Positions 1 to 8,259 of a stretch of DNA of 64,000 bases are shown in pieces. The stretch lies in assembly GCA_031551355.1 (NCBI GenBank), contig JAVBNT010000002.1:81460-145459 (forward strand). The letters run 5' to 3'. A model generated the notes under the pieces. That model worked only from the letters and a program-made list of their open reading frames with translations. It did no database searches and had not been told where the DNA came from. Positions within the stretch are counted from its first letter, which is position 1; each line of letters begins with the position of its first letter. Position numbers and translations under genes: made by a program. The stretch is from JAVBNT01 sp031551355. GTDB taxonomy: Bacteria; Vulcanimicrobiota; CADAWZ01.

Positions 1-1
1 G

Positions 2-964
2 GGCTTTCCCAATATTTATATAAAAGACGAGGGCAGAAACCCAAGTGCTTCCCTCAAGGACCGGGCCGGTTCAATTGCACTTGCAGTAGCGCTGGAAAGG
101 AATAAAAGCGGTTTTATTACCGGAGCGTCCACCGGCAATGCAGGTTCATCAATGGCGTGTCTATGTGCAAGTGTCGGCATTTCACCGGTAATTTTCGTTC
201 CTTATAAGGCGCCCAAAGCAAAGATCGCTCAATTGCTGCTATACGGAGCAAAAGTACTCCTTGTCAAGGGGACTTACGACGAGGCATTCGATCTCTGCCT
301 GGAAGTATCTAAACACTACGGCTGGTTCAACCGGAACACAGGGTATAACCCCTTCACAAGAGAAGGAAAGAAAAGCTGCAGTTTCGAGATCTGCGAGCAA
401 ATGAACTGGAAAGTACCCGACTGGGTCTTTGTATCGGTCGGCGACGGCAACATCATCAGCGGCATATGGAAAGGCTTCAAGGATCTCAAAGCCGTAGGAT
501 TAATCGACAGGCTTCCGAAACTTTGCGCCGTGCAGTCGGAAAAAAGCAATGCGGTATCGCAAAGTTTCCAAAGATACAGCGGCGGAGCCGTAAAAATAGA
601 GCCTGTAAACGCAACAACCATTGCCGACAGCATCTCAGTAGATTTGCCAAGAGATGGCGTCAGTGCCGTTAAGGCAATTGTCGAGTCATCAGGCACTGCC
701 ATTGAAGTCACTGATGAAGAAATTCTTTCCGCAATAAAAATAACGGCGGCTAATACCGGCGTATTTACAGAACCGGCAGGAGCGGCGGCGGTTGCCGGAT
801 TAAAGTCAATGGTTTCTTCCGGCAAAATAACTGCGGAAGAAACAGCAGTATGTGTTCTTACCGGCAATGGTCTTAAAGATATAGAATCAGCTTTGAAAGT
901 TGCCGGCAACGGTGAGCTTATAGAGCCTAATCTGAACGCTGTCATACAAACTCTGGGAAGATAA
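2..964 (+). CDS. thrC: Threonine synthase, 5' end missing
   Basis: PLP enzyme converting O-phosphohomoserine to threonine, the last step of threonine synthesis. The reading frame is open from base 2, so the true start lies before the window; only about 320 residues are present. The PLP-lysine motif (SLKDRA) is near bases 50-64, followed by the TGNAGSS phosphate-binding loop around base 130 and the C-terminal LTGNGLKD motif near base 860, all typical of the ThrC fold type II family. The stop lies 30 bases before the next gene, suggesting cotranscription. Missing N-terminus means a related threonine dehydratase-like protein is not completely excluded, but LTGNGLKD favours ThrC. Confidence 0.9.
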   Translation, partial: GFPNIYIKDEGRNPSASLKDRAGSIALAVALERNKSGFITGASTGNAGSSMACLCASVGISPVIFVPYKAPKAKIAQLLLYGAKVLLVKGTYDEAFDLCLEVSKHYGWFNRNTGYNPFTREGKKSCSFEICEQMNWKVPDWVFVSVGDGNIISGIWKGFKDLKAVGLIDRLPKLCAVQSEKSNAVSQSFQRYSGGAVKIEPVNATTIADSISVDLPRDGVSAVKAIVESSGTAIEVTDEEILSAIKITAANTGVFTEPAGAAAVAGLKSMVSSGKITAEETAVCVLTGNGLKDIESALKVAGNGELIEPNLNAVIQTLGR

Positions 965-994
965 CAGGAAAAAGCATGTAAGGAGGAGTTGTTT

Positions 995-1627
995 TTGGAC
1001 AATAATACCCCGGAAAATATTTCGGAAGAAAAACTTACAAAAGAAGAAATTCTCAAAAATAAATTTTTGGAGAGAAGTTTTGATAAAGTGATATCAATGC
1101 TTAAATCTCTATCCAGAACATCGCCGAAAGACTATGTGATAATTTGCCTTCTGGTAGTGCTTATTCTATTAAACCTGTTAGGACCTGCGGCGGATACTTC
1201 CTGGAAAGCCGGTGATAAAAATATGGAAAAAAATATTGAAAAACTGGCTACCAAAGTTACCAATCTGGAAAAAAGATTACAATTACTCACACCGGGAGAA
1301 ACGTCCGGAGTAGGAATGGAAGATAATACCGGTAAGGACGGAAAAGTCACAGATGAAACCACTCCGGTGCCGCAAAAGACTACGGACAGCGCAAACGAAA
1401 ACAAGCCCAAAATTACCGGCAAGGTAAAGTCCTATACAATACAAAGCGGAGATACGCTTTCGGTAATAATATGGAAAGCCTATAAGTCAAAAGATCCCTC
1501 AGTAATAGAAGCTCTTGCCGAATACAATAATCTGAGAGCACCTGATTTTGATATCTATCCCGGTAATACTCTCAACATACCGCCTCTGAAAGAGCTTACG
1601 GACTGGCACAAATCAACGAAAAATTAA
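995..1627 (+). CDS. Membrane-anchored LysM-domain protein
   Basis: Probable peptidoglycan-binding envelope protein. A charged N-terminal cytoplasmic stretch is followed by one membrane segment at roughly residues 47-64 (YVIICLLVVLILLNL), a coiled, low-complexity linker, and a C-terminal LysM domain (about residues 144-196; YTIQSGDTLSVIIWKAY, ending in YPGNTLNIPP). I choose the TTG at 995 because an AGGAGGAG ribosome site at 981-988 sits 6 bases upstream; an in-frame TTG at 989 would be too close to it. It lies between thrC and the pseudokinase gene on the same strand. The exact role is unknown; LysM domains of this layout tether or sense the cell wall. Confidence 0.8.
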   Translation: MDNNTPENISEEKLTKEEILKNKFLERSFDKVISMLKSLSRTSPKDYVIICLLVVLILLNLLGPAADTSWKAGDKNMEKNIEKLATKVTNLEKRLQLLTPGETSGVGMEDNTGKDGKVTDETTPVPQKTTDSANENKPKITGKVKSYTIQSGDTLSVIIWKAYKSKDPSVIEALAEYNNLRAPDFDIYPGNTLNIPPLKELTDWHKSTKN

Positions 1628-1663
1628 TGCGGAATTCCACGGCATAGATATTGGAGAGATAAA

Positions 1664-3700
1664 ATGAAACGTGTCTGTGAATGCGGAAAAGAAGTTGAAG
1701 CCACATTCAAATTCTGTCCGTATTGTTTTACGGATTTTGACGAAGAAAACGAGATTAAAACGCTTGAAGAAATAGACTCTATCAGTTCCATCAGCGAAGA
1801 CGATGAGGAACAGGAAGAAGAACCGGAAGAAGCTCCTGGCGAGCTTCTTTTTGCAGGTAAATACAGACTTTTAGAGCCGCTGAAAAGCACGCCTTCAGGA
1901 ACAATTTGTCTTGTCCAGCATTATAAAAAGAATACGCTGTATGTTATGAAGGATTTTCTGATCGAAAGAAGAGCACCTCAGGCAAAAGAGATCCTCAAAC
2001 AGGAGCTGCTGGAACTCGGCGAATCCTTATCGTCATTTTCGCACCATTCAATGAGCAGTGTCACAGACTACAGCATGGAAAATGACACATTCTATCTGAT
2101 CTACAACTTTTTTGCAGGCAAATCAGCGGCAAGCTATATTGAAGAGCTAAAAGCAAACGGGAAAAGAGTGGAAAACGGTATCCTTGAAGGCTGGATAAAA
2201 GATATCGTATCCCTGCTTGACTATTTTCAAAATAAAGAACCGGACAGCCCATACTGCTGCGGAAATTTAAGGCCATATTCATTTGTTATATCTGAAGACA
2301 AAAGCAGAATAAACTATATAAATTTAGGCCTTCCCTATGTTTACAGAAAAATCGGAATTTGCGATCCATTCGAGGATGAATGGGTTGATGACGGCAAAAT
2401 AAACCACCAGTCCTATGATTTATATTGCTTTGGCCTGTGTATATACTATTTTCTTACAGGAAAAAATATCAAACCTGAAGACCCGGTTCCTGATATCTCC
2501 CATCTGAAAAAAACTATTCCCAATCACTTATTCTCCATTTTGGAGAAATTAATTGACGTAGAGGTGTCAAACCCTGCGGCAGGTGAGCTTATCGGGCAAA
2601 TACAAAAAAAACTCAACTCTGCCGAGGAAGAATCCGACGAACCGGCAGAAGCCGTACCGGAGATAAAAAAAGCATATTTTTGGGAGAATATATTTCTGGG
2701 AAACACACAGAGAACAAACAGCATCGGCAGGCCAATGTCACCGTATATGCACATTTTATGGAGTATTGTCATCCCGGCTGCGTCACAATATTATCTTCAG
2801 CCGTGGGAAGAAACGTTGGTTATCCTTTCAGAAAAAGGACATATATATGAGTTTGATCTTTTTAAGTCGGCGCTGATCCGCAAAACAAATTTGCACACAA
2901 ATACGGTAGCTCCGATTATAAATGAGGATCTCATGTATATAAATTCATCCTCCAGCCAAACGGCTGTTTATCTGGAGACACTTGAAAAGCAATGGGAATT
3001 CAGAACAAAAAGTATGTTTTTGAGTCCCCCGAATATGATTGACGAAAAATTATTGACAATATCATACGATGGTTTTCTTATGGTTGTGGATAAAGACAGC
3101 GGCTCACCGCTCTCAATGGAAAATATAAATCAAAAAGTAATATCCCCTATTGTTTATGATGAAGTCAACTTATATATACCGTCGCTATCGGGAAACCTTA
3201 TCGCCATAAACAAAGAAACAAGGGTAATAGACTGGTCTAATGAAAGTTCATCTTTTACCACTGCTCCGGCGATGGAAGGGGATGTAATATTTGCCGGCAA
3301 CTCAAGCGGAAAAATTTTAGCTATCAATAAAAAAAGCGGTATACTTATGTGGGAATCGGCGATAAAGGGTGCTGTAACACATGGACCGGTAATATCGGAA
3401 AATAAGGTTGTATGCTCTTCTGCATCGGGAAGAATGGCCTGTTTTGACATCTCATCCGGAAAGACGCTATGGGATATTGACTTTGGTTACAACTATGCGG
3501 TATCTTTTTGTGTTTCAGGATCATATATCTACGCAGCAGCCCCGAAAAACAACCTGATATCACTTAATATTGACAATGGAAAAATTTATAATCAAATCAA
3601 CTTCAAAAGCAAAATAGTATGTACTCCGTTGTATATAAACGGTATATTATACTTAATCACCGCCGACGGGGAAATTTGTGCTTTCACCGTCAGAGGGTAG
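1664..3700 (+). CDS. Zinc-ribbon / kinase-like / PQQ-type beta-propeller protein, probably a pseudokinase
   Basis: Multidomain protein of 678 residues. Residues 1-22 carry a zinc ribbon (CxC then CPYC), followed by a very acidic linker. Residues about 64-310 follow a Ser/Thr kinase fold: a GKYRLLEPL glycine-loop region and the ATP-site lysine in YVMKDF are visible, but the catalytic HRD loop reads as GNLRPYSFVIS and the DFG position as INLGLP, so the catalytic and metal-binding aspartates are absent. Residues about 355-678 contain repeated blades of the PQQ/quinoprotein type (LIAINKETRVIDW, ILAINKKSGILMWES, MACFDISSGKTLWD). I infer a scaffold or sensor rather than an active kinase. No signal peptide is seen. 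It is followed by a gap with two TATAAT-like hexamers. Confidence 0.8.
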   Translation: MKRVCECGKEVEATFKFCPYCFTDFDEENEIKTLEEIDSISSISEDDEEQEEEPEEAPGELLFAGKYRLLEPLKSTPSGTICLVQHYKKNTLYVMKDFLIERRAPQAKEILKQELLELGESLSSFSHHSMSSVTDYSMENDTFYLIYNFFAGKSAASYIEELKANGKRVENGILEGWIKDIVSLLDYFQNKEPDSPYCCGNLRPYSFVISEDKSRINYINLGLPYVYRKIGICDPFEDEWVDDGKINHQSYDLYCFGLCIYYFLTGKNIKPEDPVPDISHLKKTIPNHLFSILEKLIDVEVSNPAAGELIGQIQKKLNSAEEESDEPAEAVPEIKKAYFWENIFLGNTQRTNSIGRPMSPYMHILWSIVIPAASQYYLQPWEETLVILSEKGHIYEFDLFKSALIRKTNLHTNTVAPIINEDLMYINSSSSQTAVYLETLEKQWEFRTKSMFLSPPNMIDEKLLTISYDGFLMVVDKDSGSPLSMENINQKVISPIVYDEVNLYIPSLSGNLIAINKETRVIDWSNESSSFTTAPAMEGDVIFAGNSSGKILAINKKSGILMWESAIKGAVTHGPVISENKVVCSSASGRMACFDISSGKTLWDIDFGYNYAVSFCVSGSYIYAAAPKNNLISLNIDNGKIYNQINFKSKIVCTPLYINGILYLITADGEICAFTVRG

Positions 3701-3711
3701 TAACATTTCTC

Positions 3712-3730
3712 TATAATATTCTGCTATAAT
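3712..3730 (+). promoter_or_regulatory. Possible promoter -10 elements before the M48/sigma operon
   Basis: Two exact TATAAT hexamers occur at 3712-3717 and 3725-3730 in the 69-base gap before the GTG start of the M48 protease gene. A convincing -35 box at the right spacing was not found, so this is only a suggestion that the protease-sigma-ParB group has its own promoter. Confidence 0.3.
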
Positions 3731-3769
3731 ATATAATAATCGGGCAATAAAAAATCAAGGAGGCTTATT

Positions 3770-4753
3770 GTGAAAAACATCAGAAAAATACTTTTATTAC
3801 TGGTGCTTCTGATCTCCACTTCGTTACATGCTCAGGCACAGCTCTACGTTCCCAGTCAGCAGCAACAGCAATATAACCAATATCAGCAGCAGCAGCAATA
3901 TAATCAGTATCAACGGCAAATGACTCCGGATCAAATGCTTACCATGCAGGATCAGATGATGGTACAGCAATTTGCAATGAAGCATCCCGTTGATTACCGC
4001 TACACCCAATTGCTTGACAGAATTTCCGCCCGCTTCAACTCGGCCGGAAACAGGGTATTTCCCAATTACGATACAAAAAACGTCCAGTATATAGTCTTTG
4101 TAGGCCCATTCGGATATAATGCGGTAGCCTTTCACCAGTCAATAGTAATTGACTCATTGTTGATGGATTCTCTGCGCAAACTTGCCGAAGGAATTGCCTT
4201 TTACGGAAAATTCGATACCGAATACACCCATAATCTGGCCAGAGCCATATTGACACAAATGTCGGCGATGCAGTCAGGAAGAGCCAATATAAATTATAAC
4301 AGCACGGAAAATCCTTTCAATTTACCGTCCCCTGGCCAGCTTTCCCCGCAGCAGCAGCAAACGTCGGCGAAATATTTTGAAGAAATGGTTGCCGGTTTTC
4401 TTTCCCACGAAGGCACACATGCCTTTTTGGAACATACTAAAGAAAAAATGATTAAACAGCAAAGCTTATGGGTGCAAAACCAGGGGAAAGCCAACCCTCA
4501 GGAGCTGAACAGACAAATAAACAATTACATTTCATACAGTTTTACAAAAACAAAAGAATTTGAAGCCGATGCCTATGGAGTCAGGTTATTAAAAGCCGCG
4601 GGCTATACACCAAAAGGGCTTATCTATTGGCTGGAACTAGGAGGACTGTTGGAGGACTATACCGGTGCCAGCAATACTCCGGCGGATCAAAGAACACATC
4701 CGACAACAAGGGAAAGAGTAAATAATATAAATAGAACATGGAACAGTTTATAG
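3770..4753 (+). CDS. Secreted M48-family zinc metalloprotease
   Basis: Probable exported metallopeptidase. A Sec signal peptide occupies residues 1-23 (hydrophobic ILLLLVLLIST, cleavage after LHAQA), followed by a Gln/Tyr-rich repeat stretch (residues about 27-50). The zinc site is HEGTH near residue 222 in the FLSHEGTHAF context, and the third ligand glutamate is in KEFEADAYG further on, as in M48 peptidases (HExxH plus ExxxD). The start is GTG at 3770, preceded by AAGGAGG at 3757-3763 with 6-base spacing. Its last 16 bases overlap the sigma factor gene, which suggests translational coupling and a link between envelope proteolysis and sigma-dependent transcription (inference). Confidence 0.85.
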   Translation: MKNIRKILLLLVLLISTSLHAQAQLYVPSQQQQQYNQYQQQQQYNQYQRQMTPDQMLTMQDQMMVQQFAMKHPVDYRYTQLLDRISARFNSAGNRVFPNYDTKNVQYIVFVGPFGYNAVAFHQSIVIDSLLMDSLRKLAEGIAFYGKFDTEYTHNLARAILTQMSAMQSGRANINYNSTENPFNLPSPGQLSPQQQQTSAKYFEEMVAGFLSHEGTHAFLEHTKEKMIKQQSLWVQNQGKANPQELNRQINNYISYSFTKTKEFEADAYGVRLLKAAGYTPKGLIYWLELGGLLEDYTGASNTPADQRTHPTTRERVNNINRTWNSL

Positions 4754-5565
4754 ATTTAGAAAAAACGGGAAAATCTTCGCAAAGATGGTCGGACAGAATA
4801 GCCCCCAAGTCCATGTGGGTATACAGCGCGATTCCATCAATCGAAGCATTGCTTAAAGATAATAAAAATTTAGTATACAAAATATCCTTAAAATATATCG
4901 GCCATGGATTGTCCCTGCAAGAGCTGATACAAATAGGCAATGTCGGCATAATCACTGCTGCAGAAAAATTTGATCCCTTAAAAGGAGTAATATTTTCAAC
5001 ATATGCCTATTACTGGATCCAAAAAACAATACAACTCGCTATTGAAAAAGAGACCGGAGGAATTTCAATCCCGACGTCGATACTTCTTCAGGTAAGAAGG
5101 TATTATTCCGCAAAAGAAATATTGACAAACAGGCTTGGCAAAGAGCCCTCTTTGCCTGAAGTGACTGAATTTCTCTATCCAGGAAAGCAAGATGGCGATG
5201 AAAAAAACAGACTGCAGTACGAACAGAAAATATCTGCAGCACTATCGGCAATATCTTTATTAAAATTTGGCAGGCAGGATAATCTGGAACTCCTGCGGCA
5301 CCCCGAATCATCCCCCGAAGAAATATTCATAAAGAAACAAAGCAAGCATGAGGTAGTTTCCCTGATGGAACAAATTTCTCAGCGTGAAAGAAGCGTAATA
5401 ATATGGAAACTGGGGATGGACGGATTTGAGACAAAATCTTTTGAGGAAATAGGAAAATGTCTTTCTATAACTAAACAAGGGGCAAGAAAGATCTTTATCT
5501 CGGCAATAAACAAAATGCAAAAGCTTTACAAAGTACGGGAAAATAACAATGGAAAAGTTATCTGA
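4738..5565 (+). CDS. RNA polymerase sigma-70 family factor
   Basis: Alternative sigma factor of 275 residues. Region 2 is visible at about residues 40-105 (SLQELIQIGNVGIITAAEKF, then the FSTYAYYWIQKTIQ recognition helix), region 3 at about 108-150 (ISIPTSILLQVRRYY), and a region 4 helix-turn-helix near the end (RERSVIIWKLGMDG, then SFEEIGKCLSITKQGARKI). The length and absence of an RpoD-type region 1.1 argue against the housekeeping factor. The ATG overlaps the end of the M48 protease gene by 16 bases in a different frame and no ribosome site is seen, so translation is likely coupled. Its own 3' end overlaps the following ParB-like gene by 17 bases. No anti-sigma factor was recognised nearby. 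Confidence 0.9.
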   Translation: MEQFIDLEKTGKSSQRWSDRIAPKSMWVYSAIPSIEALLKDNKNLVYKISLKYIGHGLSLQELIQIGNVGIITAAEKFDPLKGVIFSTYAYYWIQKTIQLAIEKETGGISIPTSILLQVRRYYSAKEILTNRLGKEPSLPEVTEFLYPGKQDGDEKNRLQYEQKISAALSAISLLKFGRQDNLELLRHPESSPEEIFIKKQSKHEVVSLMEQISQRERSVIIWKLGMDGFETKSFEEIGKCLSITKQGARKIFISAINKMQKLYKVRENNNGKVI

Positions 5566-6718
5566 TTTTAACAAAGAATATGATCTGGAAAGACCGGAAA
5601 TATCATTTGAAAGAGGTATAATAGACGTCCCAATCGCTGATATAACAGGCACTGTCGGCAGATATAGAGACTTTGAAACAAGTAATCTCCTTAACAGCGA
5701 AGAATGGTCCCAAAGAGCGGCCAGCCTTGAAAAACTGGCTGACAGTAAAGAAACGCCTGAACCAATAGAACTTTACAAGCTAAAAAACAAATATTTCATC
5801 CTGGATGGGCATCACAGATATCTGCTCGCTCAAAAAATGGGTCTGGAAACAATAAGAGCAAGAGTTATAGAATATCTTCCGCCCAGAAATTCATTTGAAA
5901 ATATTCTCGCCTGGGAGCGCTCCAGATTCGAAAGAATGACGGGGGTTACTCAAATAATACTGACGGAACTGTCCCAATACGACAAGCTTCTCGATCAGAT
6001 ACGCGAACATAAGCACTACAAAAGTGAAGAGCTAAAAGAGGAAATGAGCTTCGATAATGCCGCTAAGGATTGGTATGAAAATGTATTTGTACCGATATCG
6101 GAAAAAATAGCCAATGAGCAATTGCTCAGCGAATTTCCCAACAGAACCGCAGCAGATCTGTATACATATGCATCGGAATACAAGTGGTTTGAAAGTCAAA
6201 AAAGAGGATATGATATCGGGTTCGACGCGGCCATTGCAGAACTGCATAAAAAAGAACATCATACGCTTCTTGAACTTTTAATGATGCGTCTGCTGATGCG
6301 CAAAACGCCCCACAGAAATGAATTTATTGAAAAAACAGGGCTTAAAAGCATCTTTTTGTCCAAGGATCAGTCGTATTCAATGCTGATAAAGCAGATAGAG
6401 GAGCATAAGTATTTCCTCAGCCAAAAGCGAGGATCCGAAGTTCCCATACAGGAAGCAGCACATGACTGGTATTACGATGTATACAGGCCAATAACGATTT
6501 TAATATCAAAAGAACCGCAGCCCATTGCCTTTGCCTCGAAAACGCCGGGAGATTTATATGTTATGCTTTCCGAGGAAAAATGGCTGGAGAGTGAAAAAAT
6601 GGGTTACGACATCGGTTTTCAGCAGGCAGTGAAAACACTGATCCAGAAAAAAAAACCGGCATCCCTGCTAAGAAGCCTGATCGCCAAAATAATGAAAAAA
6701 CTACATCTTAATATTTAG
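5549..6718 (+). CDS. ParB-like domain protein with two C-terminal repeats
   Basis: Protein of 389 residues. The N-terminal part (about 18-115) resembles ParB/Srx-type domains, including the conserved pattern ILDGHHRYLLAQKMG near residue 87. The remainder contains two copies of an approximately 100-residue unit: the first from about residue 143 (LLDQIREHKHY, AAKDWYENVFVPIS, KRGYDIGFDAAI) and the second from about 285 (LIKQIEEHKYF, AAHDWYYDVYRPI, KMGYDIGFQQAV). I cannot name the repeat. It is translationally overlapped with the sigma factor gene upstream, suggesting joint function, possibly regulatory. No partition partner (ParA) is nearby, so a chromosome segregation role is not supported. Confidence 0.7.
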   Translation: MEKLSDFNKEYDLERPEISFERGIIDVPIADITGTVGRYRDFETSNLLNSEEWSQRAASLEKLADSKETPEPIELYKLKNKYFILDGHHRYLLAQKMGLETIRARVIEYLPPRNSFENILAWERSRFERMTGVTQIILTELSQYDKLLDQIREHKHYKSEELKEEMSFDNAAKDWYENVFVPISEKIANEQLLSEFPNRTAADLYTYASEYKWFESQKRGYDIGFDAAIAELHKKEHHTLLELLMMRLLMRKTPHRNEFIEKTGLKSIFLSKDQSYSMLIKQIEEHKYFLSQKRGSEVPIQEAAHDWYYDVYRPITILISKEPQPIAFASKTPGDLYVMLSEEKWLESEKMGYDIGFQQAVKTLIQKKKPASLLRSLIAKIMKKLHLNI

Positions 6719-6754
6719 CTATAAATGTTTTTAGATGCAAAAGGAGTTTCACGG

Positions 6755-7537
6755 ATGAATATCTTTCAAAAAGTTAACGAAATAACGTCTCAAAATAAAG
6801 AAATCGTATTGGCTACTGTCGTCGACGCCAAAGGCAGCTCACCGGCAAGAAAAGCGTTCAAAATGATTATTGTCGCTGACGGAAGCATAATGGGAAGCGT
6901 CGGCGGAGGCGCGCTGGAATATGAGGTCGTAAACATCGGCCGCGAACTTATCAAAAGTAAACAAAATGATTTGCGGCATTTTGATCTAAGCGAGTTAGGT
7001 ATGGCATGCGGCGGCGAAGTAACCGTCTTTTTTGAGTATATCTCAAAGGGAAAATACTTATATATCTTCGGCGGCGGCCACATATGCCAGGCAATATCTC
7101 CGATAGCGCAATCACTCGGCTTCAGAATCACAGTCGTCGATGACCGGCCGGAAGTAACCTCGAAAGAGATGCATCCGAGTGCGGAAAACGTCACCTGCGG
7201 CGGATTTGTAGAAACCGTCAGCACGATGGAAATTCACAGTCCCGCCTACGCCCTGATAGTAACCAACAAACATATGCACGACGGCGATACTCTCAAAGCG
7301 CTTCTGCAAAGAAATGAGGAGTTTCGGTATATAGGGATGATCGGTTCCAAAAGTAAAGTCGAGGGCTGTATGAACATGCTTGAAAGAACGGGAATCGACA
7401 GAAAAAAACTGCAGCAGATATACACACCGGTAGGCCTGAGAATCGGCGGCGACACACCGGCGGAAATAGCCGTCAGCATAATGGCCGAAGTTATCGCCGT
7501 TGAAAACAATAAAACAGCCCCGCATATGAGGGATTAG
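6755..7537 (+). CDS. xdhC: XdhC/CoxI-family protein
   Basis: Family member that in other bacteria inserts or sulfurates the molybdenum cofactor of xanthine dehydrogenase-type enzymes. The N-terminal XdhC_CoxI domain is seen in ATVVDAKGSSPARKAFKM and GSVGGGALE; the C-terminal Rossmann domain begins at LYIFGGGHICQAI and includes VVDDRPE, VTNKHMHDGDTL, YIGMIGSKSK and the terminal LRIGGDTPAEIAVSIMAE motif. The ATG at 6755 is preferred because AAGGAG at 6741-6745 is well spaced; an ATG at 6725 lacks a site. No molybdenum hydroxylase gene is in the window, so its client enzyme must be elsewhere. Confidence 0.88.
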   Translation: MNIFQKVNEITSQNKEIVLATVVDAKGSSPARKAFKMIIVADGSIMGSVGGGALEYEVVNIGRELIKSKQNDLRHFDLSELGMACGGEVTVFFEYISKGKYLYIFGGGHICQAISPIAQSLGFRITVVDDRPEVTSKEMHPSAENVTCGGFVETVSTMEIHSPAYALIVTNKHMHDGDTLKALLQRNEEFRYIGMIGSKSKVEGCMNMLERTGIDRKKLQQIYTPVGLRIGGDTPAEIAVSIMAEVIAVENNKTAPHMRD

Positions 7538-7577
7538 TTTAATAATTCAAGGGTAGGATGTGTAATATTAAGTTAAA

Positions 7578-7631
7578 AGAAAAGGGGTTCCTCACAGAGA
7601 ATAGGAGAACACAGAGAGTTTTACCGGTATT
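7578..7631. repeat. Left copy of an inverted repeat pair
   Basis: This stretch, in the 247-base gap between xdhC and the SnoaL-like gene, is the near reverse complement of 10503-10559. Both contain a core resembling CTCTCTGTGTTCTC followed by TTCTCTGTGAG and AACCCCTTTTCT. About 54 bases align with only a few mismatches and a small gap. The pair brackets the SnoaL-like and caspase-lipoprotein genes. Nothing else coding was seen in this gap. Confidence 0.75.
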
Positions 7632-7784
7632 GTTCCCTCCGCAGCTTCTGCTCTCCGTGAAAGACAGACGGAATATCCAAAAGATCTCAAAATATACGAT
7701 AAAAAATACTAACTTAATGATATTGACAATATAGCGATAGTGCTGAGGGAATGTATTTTTATGTCTAAAACATTATAATGCCTA

Positions 7785-8165
7785 TCAACAGATTGGCTTT
7801 CCTATTTTCATATCTATCCTCCATTGAGGCGGTATGCCATCCTCTCCCCAATATTCATCCAGTGTTTTGATTTTATCATTCTCAAACTCAAAAAATGATG
7901 TTGCATGAAAAGAAATATCACTTTCCTTTAGTGAAACTTTAACCACTGAGATAACGATATTTTCTATACTTATCAGCTTTTCAATATTTATTTGCCAATT
8001 ACCGGGATAATGGCTGTTGGCAAAAACGAACTCATCAACCGAAAAGCGTTCATTTGAATCATGCCAGTTTATTGTGGCTGTTTCAGAAAAGTAGGATGAC
8101 AGGTTATCCCAATTTTGCCTGTTCAAATCACCCCATAAATCCAATACGATTTTTTTTATTGCCAT
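7785..8165 (-). CDS. SnoaL-like / NTF2-fold protein
   Basis: Small 126-residue protein with the composition and pattern of the SnoaL-like (NTF2-type cone fold) family: an N-terminal helix with IVLDLWGDLNRQNWDNLSSYF, then TATINWHDSNERF and a C-terminal strand region FFEFENDKIKTLDEYWGED. Such proteins bind or isomerise small molecules; the substrate here cannot be read from sequence. The ATG at 8165 is preceded (minus strand) by GGAGG with about 9 bases spacing; a longer frame to 8213 would run through the upstream terminator hairpin and is rejected. The gene lies downstream of, but is separated by a terminator from, the caspase-like lipoprotein gene. Confidence 0.7.
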   Translation of the reverse strand: MAIKKIVLDLWGDLNRQNWDNLSSYFSETATINWHDSNERFSVDEFVFANSHYPGNWQINIEKLISIENIVISVVKVSLKESDISFHATSFFEFENDKIKTLDEYWGEDGIPPQWRIDMKIGKPIC

Positions 8166-8193
8166 ACTTAAAGACCTCCGTACCTTTGAATCT

Positions 8194-8234
8194 AAAAAGC
8201 CTCCCGAAGGCATAAAACCAACCGGAGGCTTTTT
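8194..8234 (-). terminator. Rho-independent terminator after the caspase-like gene
   Basis: Arms AAAAAGCCTCC (8194-8204) and GGAGGCTTTTT (8224-8234) form an 11-bp stem around a 19-base loop; read on the minus strand it ends in a T-run directly after the caspase-lipoprotein stop. Because it is symmetrical it could act on either strand. Confidence 0.75.
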
Positions 8235-8259
8235 ATGGTATTAATAAAATTGCGTTATC

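Noticed and set aside
316..1056. 246-codon minus-strand frame over thrC
   Set aside because: It mirrors a well-conserved threonine synthase frame on the plus strand and shows no recognisable protein pattern.
5549..6718. Chromosome-partition ParB
   Set aside because: Only the nuclease-like N-terminal pattern is present; there is no helix-turn-helix, no ParA neighbour and no parS site was seen.
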